Positions 9,360 through 16,896 of a DNA stretch of 64,000 nucleotides are shown here, in pieces. The DNA is taken from the NCBI RefSeq assembly GCF_037023745.1, contig NZ_CP146101.1, positions 2,410,001-2,474,000 on the forward strand, read 5' to 3'. Numbering within the stretch: the first letter of the stretch is position 1; each line of letters opens with the position of its first letter. The translations under genes were made by a program, and so were the position numbers. This DNA comes from Streptomyces sp. SCSIO 30461 (GTDB taxonomy: Bacteria; Actinomycetota; Actinomycetes; Streptomycetales; Streptomycetaceae). The notes below the pieces were generated by a model. It was not told the DNA's origin. It searched no databases and saw only the letters and a program-made list of their open reading frames with translations.

Positions 9360-11669
9360 ATGGGCACACCGGCCGGACCGCCCGGGCCCGCCGCACCGCT
9401 GCGGATCGCCGTCGTCGGCGGTGGACCCGGCGGGCTGTACGCGGCGGCGCTGCTCAAGCGGCTGGACCCGGCCCGGGAGATCACCGTCTGGGAACGCAAC
9501 GCGCCCGACGACACTTTCGGGTTCGGCGTCGTCCTCTCCGATGAGACGCTCGGCGGCATCGAGCATGCCGATCCCGCCGTCTACCGCGCGCTCCAGGGCG
9601 AGTTCGTCCGCTGGGACGACATCGACATCGTCCACCGCGGCCGGACCCTCACCTCCGGTGGCCACGGCTTCGCCGCGCTCGGGCGGCGGCGGCTGCTGGA
9701 GATCCTGCACCAGCGCTGCACCTCACTCGGTGTACGGCTGCGCTTCCGGGCGGAGGCGCCGCCGGTGGCCGAGCTGACCGCGAGCCATGATCTGGTCATC
9801 GCCGCAGACGGTGTCAACAGCCTCACCCGCGCCGCGCACGCCGAGGTGTTCCGGCCCTCCATCACCCACCACCGCTGCCGCTACATCTGGCTCGCCGCCG
9901 ACTTCGCCTTCGACGCCTTCCGTTTCGAGATCGCCGAGACGGAGCACGGAGTGATGCAGCTGCACGGCTACCCGTACGCGTCGGCCGAGTCGACCGTGAT
10001 CGTGGAGATGCGCGAGGAGGTCTGGCGGGCCGCCGGGCTCGACGAGTGCGACGAGCAGCAGTCCGCCGAGCGCTGCGCCAAGATCTTCGCCGATGCACTC
10101 GGCGGACGTTCCCTGCGCGGGAACAAATCCGCCTGGATCGCCTTCCGTACGGTCGTCAACGAACACTGGTCGCACGGCAGCACGGTGCTGCTCGGGGACG
10201 CCGCGCACACCGCGCACTTCTCCATCGGGTCCGGTACCAAACTCGCCGTCGAGGACGCGCTCGCGCTCGCCGCCTGTATCGAGGAGCAGCCCGGCATCAC
10301 GGAGGCGCTCGCGGCGTACGAGGCCGAACGCCGCCCGGTGGTGGAGTCGACCCAGCGCGCCGCGGCCGCCAGTCTGCGCTGGTTCGAAGAGCTGGGGACG
10401 TATCTCGACCAGCCTCCCCGCCAGTTCGCGTTCAACCTGCTCACCCGCAGCCGCCGTGTGACCCATGACAACCTGCGGCTGCGTGACTCCGGCTTCACCG
10501 AGTCCGTCGAACGGGACTTCGGCTGCCCGCCCGGCACCCCGCCGATGTTCACACCCCTGCGACTGCGCGGGCTCACCCTGCGCAACCGGGTGGTCGTCTC
10601 ACCCATGGACATGTACTGCGCCGAGGACGGCATGCCCGGGGACTTCCATCTCGTGCACCTCGGCTCGCGGGCGCTCGGTGGCGCAGCGCTCGTGATGACC
10701 GAGATGGTCTGCGTCAGTGCCGAAGGACGCATCACCCCCGGCTGCACGGGCCTCTACACCGATGAGCAGGCCGCGGCCTGGCGCCGGATCACCGACTTCG
10801 TACATCACCGCTCACCCGGTACCGCCATCGGTGTGCAGCTCGGCCACTCCGGGCGCAAGGGCTCCACCCGTCTGATGTGGGAGGGCATCGACCAGCCGCT
10901 GCCCGACGCGAACTGGCCGCTGGTCGCCGCCTCACCGCTGCCCTACCGGCCGGGCGTCAACCAGACCCCGCACCAGCTGGACCAGGGCGGACTGGCCGCG
11001 ATCCGCGACCGGTTCACCGAGGCCGCCCGGCGCGCCGCCGACAGCGGATTCGATCTGCTCGAACTCCACTGCGCCCACGGCTATCTGCTGTCCGGATTCC
11101 TCTCGCCGCTCACCAATCAGCGCACCGACGGCTACGGCGGCACGCTCGCCGGACGGCTGCGCTACCCGCTGGAGGTCTTCGACGCCGTACGCGCGGTCTG
11201 GCCCGACGACCGCCCGATGACGGTCCGCATCTCCGCCACCGACTGGGCCCCGGGCGGTACGACCGCCGAGGACGCCGTCGAGATCGCCCGCGCCTTCGCC
11301 GCGCACGGCGCCGACGCCATCGACGTCTCCACCGGGCAGGTCGTGCCCGATGAACGCCCCGAGTACGGACGCTCGTACCAGACCCCGTACGCCGACCGGA
11401 TCCGCAACGCCCTGCGCGTCCCGGTCGTCGCCGTCGGCGCCATCTCCTCCTGGGACGACGTCAACTCCCTGCTGCTCGCAGGACGCGCGGACCTGTGCGC
11501 CCTGGCCCGGCCCCACCTCTACGACCCGCACTGGACCCTGCACGCCGCGGCGGACCAGAGCTACCAAGGGCCGGCGGCGCCCTGGCCGCTGCCGTACCGC
11601 GCCGGCAGCCGCAAACCGCCCACAGGGCGTACCGACGCGCCGAAACCGCGCCTCACCCTGCCGTCGTAG
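9360..11669 (+). CDS. Bifunctional 2-aminobenzoyl-CoA monooxygenase/reductase-like flavoenzyme
   Basis: A fusion of two flavoproteins in 769 residues. The N-terminal half is a class A flavin monooxygenase: AVVGGGPGGLYAAALLKRL near 16-34 binds FAD, and GDAAHTAHFSIGSG near 280 is the ribityl-phosphate motif. The C-terminal half (from about 395) is an old-yellow-enzyme barrel with the active-site segment LHCAHGYLLSGFLSP and RTDGYGG. This architecture is known from 2-aminobenzoyl-CoA monooxygenase/reductase, which hydroxylates and dearomatises anthraniloyl-CoA, and from salicylyl-CoA 5-hydroxylase relatives. The CoA ligase, crotonase, acyl-CoA dehydrogenase and RidA genes nearby favour the anthraniloyl-CoA route; salicylyl-CoA remains the alternative substrate. 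Confidence 0.85.
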   Translation: MGTPAGPPGPAAPLRIAVVGGGPGGLYAAALLKRLDPAREITVWERNAPDDTFGFGVVLSDETLGGIEHADPAVYRALQGEFVRWDDIDIVHRGRTLTSGGHGFAALGRRRLLEILHQRCTSLGVRLRFRAEAPPVAELTASHDLVIAADGVNSLTRAAHAEVFRPSITHHRCRYIWLAADFAFDAFRFEIAETEHGVMQLHGYPYASAESTVIVEMREEVWRAAGLDECDEQQSAERCAKIFADALGGRSLRGNKSAWIAFRTVVNEHWSHGSTVLLGDAAHTAHFSIGSGTKLAVEDALALAACIEEQPGITEALAAYEAERRPVVESTQRAAAASLRWFEELGTYLDQPPRQFAFNLLTRSRRVTHDNLRLRDSGFTESVERDFGCPPGTPPMFTPLRLRGLTLRNRVVVSPMDMYCAEDGMPGDFHLVHLGSRALGGAALVMTEMVCVSAEGRITPGCTGLYTDEQAAAWRRITDFVHHRSPGTAIGVQLGHSGRKGSTRLMWEGIDQPLPDANWPLVAASPLPYRPGVNQTPHQLDQGGLAAIRDRFTEAARRAADSGFDLLELHCAHGYLLSGFLSPLTNQRTDGYGGTLAGRLRYPLEVFDAVRAVWPDDRPMTVRISATDWAPGGTTAEDAVEIARAFAAHGADAIDVSTGQVVPDERPEYGRSYQTPYADRIRNALRVPVVAVGAISSWDDVNSLLLAGRADLCALARPHLYDPHWTLHAAADQSYQGPAAPWPLPYRAGSRKPPTGRTDAPKPRLTLPS

Positions 11670-11677
11670 ACCGCGCC

Positions 11678-12511
11678 TCACCCCGCCGTCGTGGACGGCG
11701 GCTCAGCCTGTGTCATGAACCGCGCACCGGCGTCCCTCAGCCGTTCGTGCAGACCCATGAACACCGCGGCCGAGCGGCCGCCGGGCCACTCGGCCGGCAG
11801 TAGCTCGTCGGGCAGCCCGGGGTCCGCGTAAGGCAGTCGGCGCCAGGAGTCCAGGGCCAGCAGGTAGTCCCGGTAGGCCGCGTCGGGCGGGGTGTCCAGC
11901 CGCGTCTCCCAAGCCCGCAGCACCGGGCCGTGGGCATCGAGGAACTCCTCGTGCTGCTTGGCGATCGCCGCCAGGTCCCACCAGCGGGCAGCGGCGTCGG
12001 CCGTCGCGGCGAAGCCCAGGTGCTCGGCCCGGAACAGATCGACATAAGGGGCGAGCCCGAGCCGCCGCAGCGTGTGCGCGGTCTCCTCCTGGAAGCGGGC
12101 GGGTGCGATCCAGACGCCCGGGGCGGCCGTGCCGAAGCCCAGTCTCGCCAGCCGGGAGCGCAGCAGATGCCGCTTGTGGCGTTCCGCTTCCGGTACGGAG
12201 AACACCGCCAGCACCCAGCCGTCGGCGAGCTTCGGCGCCGACGGGTCGTAGATGCGCCGGTCGCCGTCGTCCAGCAGCTGGCGCGCATCCGGCGAGAGGG
12301 CGTATCCGGCTGCCCCGCCGGCCGTGCGCTCGGCCACCAGCAGCCCGCGCCGCTTCAGCCGGGACACCGATGAGCGTACCGATGGCCCGTCCACGCCGAC
12401 TGCCGCGAGCAGCCGGATCAGCTCGGCGACGGCGAGCGAGCCCGCTGTCTCGCGTCCGTACGCGCCGTACAGGGTGACGATCAGGGATCGGGGGGTGTGC
12501 TGTTCGGCCAC
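11678..12511 (-). CDS. PaaX-family transcriptional regulator
   Basis: A 277-residue member of the PaaX family, repressors of aryl-CoA catabolic genes that sense an aryl-CoA thioester. The N-terminal winged helix is seen in SLAVAELIRLLAAVGVDGPSV followed by RSSVSRLKRRGLLVAE. The central part (GWVLAVFSVPEAERHKRHLL, then WIAPARF) and the C-terminal domain match the family layout. It is convergent with the monooxygenase/reductase gene (8 bp between stops) and lies upstream of the ligase gene on the same strand. It probably controls the surrounding aryl-CoA genes, with anthraniloyl-CoA the likely inducer; that ligand is an inference. Confidence 0.88.
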   Translation of the reverse strand: MAEQHTPRSLIVTLYGAYGRETAGSLAVAELIRLLAAVGVDGPSVRSSVSRLKRRGLLVAERTAGGAAGYALSPDARQLLDDGDRRIYDPSAPKLADGWVLAVFSVPEAERHKRHLLRSRLARLGFGTAAPGVWIAPARFQEETAHTLRRLGLAPYVDLFRAEHLGFAATADAAARWWDLAAIAKQHEEFLDAHGPVLRAWETRLDTPPDAAYRDYLLALDSWRRLPYADPGLPDELLPAEWPGGRSAAVFMGLHERLRDAGARFMTQAEPPSTTAG

Positions 12512-12592
12512 GTGATCACTCTAGTTCCGACTGGCCCCGTCCGATGAAGCACGCCTACCGTCGCCGGAGTACCGCTTCCACCGGAGCACGGC

Positions 12593-14260
12593 TCACGGCG
12601 CCGGGTCCCGCAGCCGGAACCGCTGCAGTTTGCCGGTGGGGGTACGGGGCAGGGCGTCGAGGAAGACGATCACGCGTGGGCACTTGTACGGAGCCAGCCG
12701 GTCCCGGACGAAGTCGCGCAGTGCCGTCTCCATGCCGCCGCCGCTCTCAGCACCGTCGCGCAGCACCACGTATGCCGCCACGATGTGGCCGCGCAGCTCG
12801 TCGGGCCGCCCGACCACCGCCGCCTCCACCACGTCGGGGTGGTCCAGCAGAGTGTCCTCCACCTCGGGCCCGGCGATGTTGTATCCAGCCGAGATGATCA
12901 TGTCGTCGGCGCGGGCGACATAGCGGAACCATCCGTCCGGCTCGCGGACGTACGTGTCTCCGGTGAGGTTCCAGCCGTCGCGCACGTACACCTGCTGGCG
13001 AGGATCGGACAGATAGCGGCAGCCGACCGGACCTCGCACCGCCAGCAGCCCCGGCTCGCCGTCCGGTACCGGCACACCCGTCCCGGCGTCCACGACCCGG
13101 GCCTCCCAGCCCGGCACCGGCAGCCCGGTCGTGCCGGGGCGGATGTCCCCGTCCGCCGCCGAGATGAAGATGTGCAGCAGTTCGGTGGCGCCGATGCCGT
13201 TGATGATCTGCAGACCCGTGCGTTCGTACCAGGACTGCCAGGTGGCCGCGGGCAGGTTCTCCCCGGCTGACACGCAGCGGCGCAGCGAGGACACGTCGTA
13301 CCCGGCCAGCTCGTCCAGCATCACCCGGTACGCGGTCGGAGCCGTGAACAGCACGGACACCCGGTGCTCCGCGATGGCGGGAAGCAACTGCTTGGGACCT
13401 GCCTGCTCCAGCAGCAGTGCCGATGCCCCTGAGCGCATCGGGAAGATCACCAGGCCGCCGAGACCGAAGGTGAAGCCCAGCGGCGGACTGCCCGCGAAGA
13501 CATCGTCGGGCGTGGGCCGCAGCACCTGCGCCGAGAAGGTGTCGGCGACCGCCAGCACATCCCGGTGGAAGTGCATGCACCCCTTCGGGCGCCCCGTCGT
13601 GCCGCTGGTGAAGGCGATCAGCGCCACGTCGTCGGCCGCGGTCGCGACGGCGGTGTACGTGTCCGGCATCCCGGCCGCCAGCCGCAGCAGGTCGTCCGGT
13701 GCGTCCCCGCCGTACGTGGCGATCCGCAGCCCCGGCACCTCCGCCTTCACCAGCTCGTCGACGCCGCGGACATCGCACAGCGCGTGCTCCACACGGGCGA
13801 TCTCGCAGATGGTCGCGAGCTCTCTGGCCCGTTGCTGCGCGAGTACGGTGACGGCGACCGCGCCCGCCTTCATCACGGCCAGCCAGCAGGCGGCCAGCCA
13901 GGGCGTGGTCGGCCCGCGCAGCAGCACGCGGTTCCCGGGCACCACACCCAGCTCAGCCGTCAGCACCTGTGCGATCCGGTCCACCCGCGTGCGGAGGTCG
14001 GCGTAGGTCCAGACTGCGCCAGAGGCCCCGTCGCGGAAGACGGGCCGGTCGCCTCCGTACCGGTCGATCGTCGCGTCGAGCAGCTCCGCACCGCAGTTGA
14101 GCCGCGCCGGATACTGCGGCCCGGGCGCTTCGGGCGGGTCGTCCGACCCGTCCGTCCGGTGCGGTCCGGGTGCGTCCAGCAGCAGCCGGGGCCACTGCTC
14201 CGCGGGCGGCAGATGGTCGCGCGCGAAGGTGTCGAGGTGGGCCGAGGGTGACAGCTCCAT
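12593..14260 (-). CDS. Aryl-CoA ligase, probably 2-aminobenzoate-CoA ligase
   Basis: An AMP-forming acyl-CoA synthetase of 555 residues in the benzoate-CoA ligase branch. It has the P-loop IAFTSGTTGRPKGCMHFHRD near 215-233, the aryl-pocket and hinge segment NGIGATELLHIFISA, and the C-terminal catalytic lysine in PRTPTGKLQRFRLRD. It would activate anthranilate (or another benzoate) to its CoA thioester as the first step of the pathway whose later enzymes flank it. It is divergently transcribed from the acyl-CoA dehydrogenase gene across a 157-bp promoter region. The substrate is inferred from the neighbouring monooxygenase/reductase. Confidence 0.83.
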   Translation of the reverse strand: MELSPSAHLDTFARDHLPPAEQWPRLLLDAPGPHRTDGSDDPPEAPGPQYPARLNCGAELLDATIDRYGGDRPVFRDGASGAVWTYADLRTRVDRIAQVLTAELGVVPGNRVLLRGPTTPWLAACWLAVMKAGAVAVTVLAQQRARELATICEIARVEHALCDVRGVDELVKAEVPGLRIATYGGDAPDDLLRLAAGMPDTYTAVATAADDVALIAFTSGTTGRPKGCMHFHRDVLAVADTFSAQVLRPTPDDVFAGSPPLGFTFGLGGLVIFPMRSGASALLLEQAGPKQLLPAIAEHRVSVLFTAPTAYRVMLDELAGYDVSSLRRCVSAGENLPAATWQSWYERTGLQIINGIGATELLHIFISAADGDIRPGTTGLPVPGWEARVVDAGTGVPVPDGEPGLLAVRGPVGCRYLSDPRQQVYVRDGWNLTGDTYVREPDGWFRYVARADDMIISAGYNIAGPEVEDTLLDHPDVVEAAVVGRPDELRGHIVAAYVVLRDGAESGGGMETALRDFVRDRLAPYKCPRVIVFLDALPRTPTGKLQRFRLRDPAP

Positions 14261-14320
14261 GTTCGCCCCTTGTCGTGGTGGGGTCGCGCATCGAGCGTAG
14301 CGTGTGGGTGACGACAGTCA

Positions 14321-14337
14321 ACAGTCCGCGATACTGT
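14321..14337. promoter_or_regulatory. Candidate operator between ligase and acyl-CoA dehydrogenase genes
   Basis: ACAGTCCGCGATACTGT is a palindrome of two 5-bp arms (ACAGT/ACTGT) around 7 bp, with another ACAGT just upstream (GACAGTCAACAGT). It sits in the divergent promoter region, where a regulator could control both the CoA ligase and the dehydrogenase. The PaaX-type protein encoded next to the ligase is the obvious candidate binder. Confidence 0.4.
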
Positions 14338-14417
14338 GCTTTCCCCGGGGACGGGCCGCACGGTGCGGCGCGGTCGTACCGGGCTCTGGGCCAAGGCCGC
14401 AGGAAGTAGGCGATCGG

Positions 14418-15548
14418 ATGTCCGCATTCTCGCTCGATCCGGCACAGCGTGCTTGGTGCGCCGAGCTGCGCACACTCGCAGCGGAGCGGCTGCGGCCGCT
14501 CGCCGAGCAGGGGGAGCCGGGACGGGTCAACCGCCCGCTGATCGCCGCACTCGGCGAACTTGGCCTGCTGAAGCGACTGTTCAGCGACGCGGGTGCGCTC
14601 GACCTGTGCCTGCTGAGGGAGTCACTGGCACATGGCTGCACGGAGGCCGAGACCGCCCTTGCGCTCCAGGGGCTCGGCAGCTATCCGGTACTCCAGACGG
14701 GCACACCGGCTCAGCGTGAGCGCGTTCTGCCCGAGGTCGTCGCGGGCCGCGCGGTGGCGGCCTTCGCGCTGAGCGAGCCCGATGCCGGCTCCGACGCCGC
14801 GGCACTCGCCCTCGAAGCAGCGCCGGACGGGAACGGCTGGCGCCTCACAGGGGAGAAGCGCTGGATCTCCAACGCCCCCGAGGCGGATTTCTGCACCGTC
14901 TTCGCCCGAACGGGTGAGGCGCCCGGAGCGCGCGGCATCAGCGCCTTCCTCGTGCCCGCCGACCGGCCCGGGTTCAGCGGCAGCGCGCTGGAGATGCTCT
15001 CCCCGCACCCCATCGGCGCCCTGCGCTTCGACGGCGTACCCGTCAGCCGCGACGACCTGCTCGGAGAACCGGGCGGCGGTTTCCGGGTCGCCATGAACAC
15101 CCTCAACCTCTTCCGGCCCAGCGTCGGGGCCTTCGCCGTCGGCATGGCCCAGGCGGCGCTCGACACCACCCTCGAACACACCGCGCACCGCACGGCTTTC
15201 GGCGGCCCGCTCAAGGATCTCCAGGCCGTGTCCCATCAGGCCGCCGAGATGGCCACCCGGACGGAGGCGGCCCGGTTGCTGGTGTACGCGGCGGCCTGCG
15301 CGTACGACTCCGGCGCCGCGGATGTCCCGCAGCGCTCGGCGATGGCGAAACTGTTCGCCACCGAGACCGCGCAATACGTCGTGGACACGGCGGTCCAGTT
15401 GCACGGCGCACGCGCGCTCCAGCGCGGTCATCTGCTGGAGCATCTCTACCGGGAGGTCCGCGCACCGCGGATCTACGAGGGCGCGAGCGAGGTCCAGCGC
15501 GGCATCATCGCGAAGGAGCTGTACCGGCGCAGCCCCGGTGAGCCGTAG
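14418..15548 (+). CDS. Acyl-CoA dehydrogenase
   Basis: FAD-dependent acyl-CoA dehydrogenase of 376 residues, the normal family length. Signature segments are AFALSEPDAGSDAAALALEA (substrate/FAD contact), GEKRWISNAPEAD, and the C-terminal PRIYEGASEVQRGIIAKELY, which carries the catalytic Glu and the adenine-binding stretch. ATG 14418 is preceded by AGGAAG at a slightly long distance; the frame is open from 14304 but that part looks non-coding. It would oxidise a cyclic or ring-opened acyl-CoA in the anthranilate pathway. The RidA gene follows 84 bp downstream on the same strand. Confidence 0.88.
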   Translation: MSAFSLDPAQRAWCAELRTLAAERLRPLAEQGEPGRVNRPLIAALGELGLLKRLFSDAGALDLCLLRESLAHGCTEAETALALQGLGSYPVLQTGTPAQRERVLPEVVAGRAVAAFALSEPDAGSDAAALALEAAPDGNGWRLTGEKRWISNAPEADFCTVFARTGEAPGARGISAFLVPADRPGFSGSALEMLSPHPIGALRFDGVPVSRDDLLGEPGGGFRVAMNTLNLFRPSVGAFAVGMAQAALDTTLEHTAHRTAFGGPLKDLQAVSHQAAEMATRTEAARLLVYAAACAYDSGAADVPQRSAMAKLFATETAQYVVDTAVQLHGARALQRGHLLEHLYREVRAPRIYEGASEVQRGIIAKELYRRSPGEP

Positions 15549-15632
15549 CGAAGAGGGGCGCGGAGAAGAGGGGAGCGTGGTAGCGGTGACCTGTAGAAGA
15601 GTCATACCGATGATGACGACGAAGGGCACTCG

Positions 15633-16031
15633 ATGAGTCTCGAACGCATCAACCCGCCCGGTCTCTCCCCGGCCACCGGCTTCTCGCACGCCGTCGCCGC
15701 GACCGGTTCCCGGGTGGTGTACCTCGCCGGTCAGACGGCCCTCGACGCCGATGGCAGGATCACCGGCGCCGGGATCACCGAGCAGTTCGAGACGGCCCTG
15801 GCCAACCTGCTCGCCGCCCTGGCCGCCACCGGTGGCACACCGCACGATCTTGCCCGGGTCACCGTCTATGTCACCGACGTGGCCGACTACCGCGCCCACG
15901 CGTCCGAACTCGGCCAGGTCTGGCACCGGTTGGCCGGGCGGGACTACCCGGCCATGGCGGTGATCGGGATCGTGCGGCTCTGGGACGAGGAGGCGCTGGT
16001 GGAGATCGACGGGATCGCGGTGCTGCCGTAG
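15633..16031 (+). CDS. RidA family enamine/imine deaminase
   Basis: A 132-residue RidA (YjgF/YER057c/UK114) protein. These trimeric enzymes hydrolyse reactive enamines and imines to a ketone and ammonia. The fold-defining segments VVYLAGQTALDADGRI, VTVYVTDVADY and the C-terminal VEIDGIAVLP are present; the guanidinium-donating Arg of the hydrolytic group is not obvious at the usual place, so catalysis is likely but not certain. The product expected from the monooxygenase/reductase is a 2-amino-cyclohexenone-type CoA ester, itself an enamine, which would give RidA a defined pathway job here. Co-transcription with the dehydrogenase gene is likely. Confidence 0.8.
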   Translation: MSLERINPPGLSPATGFSHAVAATGSRVVYLAGQTALDADGRITGAGITEQFETALANLLAALAATGGTPHDLARVTVYVTDVADYRAHASELGQVWHRLAGRDYPAMAVIGIVRLWDEEALVEIDGIAVLP

Positions 16032-16068
16032 TCCGGTGGCGCGCCCCGTCCCGGGTGCCGTGTCGGGC

Positions 16069-16725
16069 TCAGGCTTCGAGCAGTGAGCCCATCCACTCCT
16101 CCACAGCGTCCGGTGTGCGCGGCAGCGCACCCGACATCAGCCTGGCCCCTTCCGCCGTGACGACCAGGTCGTCCTCGATGCGTACGCCGATACCGCGCAG
16201 TTCGGCGGGCAGGGTCTCGTCGTCCGGCTGGAAGCAGAGTCCGGGCTCGACCGTGAGCACCTGCCCCTCCGCCAGGAGTCCGTCGGGATAGGCCGAGGCG
16301 CGCGCCGACGCGCAGTCGTGCACATCGAGCCCGAGCATATGGCCGCTGCCGCACAGCGTGTAGCGGCGGTGCAGATCGCCGTCGGAGTGCTTGAGCACGC
16401 CCCATTCCGCGAGGCCGTCGGCGATCACCCGCATACAGGCGCCGTGGAAGTCACGGAACCGCGAACCGGATCTGAGCGCGGCGATGCCCGCCCGGGGAAG
16501 AGTGCGGAGAGCCGCTCCCGCCGTGCCGGGGTGACGTCATGGGCGGGTACCCGAGCATCCACGGGCAACGGGCTCGGCGCCCATCCCGTACGCATGAGAG
16601 CGACGAACTCGGGTGACACCGCGAGATCGTGACTGCCCGTCGCCGGGCCGAAGCGGGTGCCGGCGGGGACGCCGGTGCGGGTATTCGGGGCCGGGGGCGC
16701 CGGGGCGGGGGACGTTCTCGGACAT
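16069..16725 (-). pseudogene. Decayed Xaa-Pro aminopeptidase (M24) gene
   Basis: Fragments of one aminopeptidase P gene lie in order on the minus strand. An ATG at 16725 with a good ribosome site opens MSENVPRPG. The frame then shifts into NTRTGVPAGTRFGPATGSHD and continues through SPEFVALMRTGWAPSPLP to ARRERLSALFPG. From there the sequence jumps, again out of frame, to AGIAALRSGSRFRDFHGACM and runs through the metal-site region GSGHMLGLDVHD and VEPGLC to the natural C-terminus. A family member is about 460-490 residues, so roughly 220-250 residues of the middle, including the first metal ligands, are gone. It is therefore non-functional, carrying both a frameshift and a large internal deletion. 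Confidence 0.85.
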
Positions 16726-16759
16726 ACGGGCTCCCTGGAAACAGAGTCGCACTGAGGCC

Positions 16760-16788
16760 TTGTCAGTGCAATTTCACATTACTATGTT
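16760..16788 (+). promoter_or_regulatory. Promoter of the collagenase gene
   Basis: TTGTCA (16760-16765) and TATGTT (16783-16788) are separated by 17 bp, close to the consensus for the principal Streptomyces sigma factor. They lie about 100 bp before the collagenase GTG in an AT-rich pocket. This leaves a leader of about 100 nt that contains GTCACAT, a sequence also found at the hydroxyproline genes. Confidence 0.55.
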
Positions 16789-16896
16789 ACGGGTCACATC
16801 GCGCCGTCCGGTTCGGCCAATCCCCTTCCACGCCACGGCGGTTCGCGGTGACCGCACTGCCGCACGCCCCATCACCTCCCACATCAGGAGCTCTCG

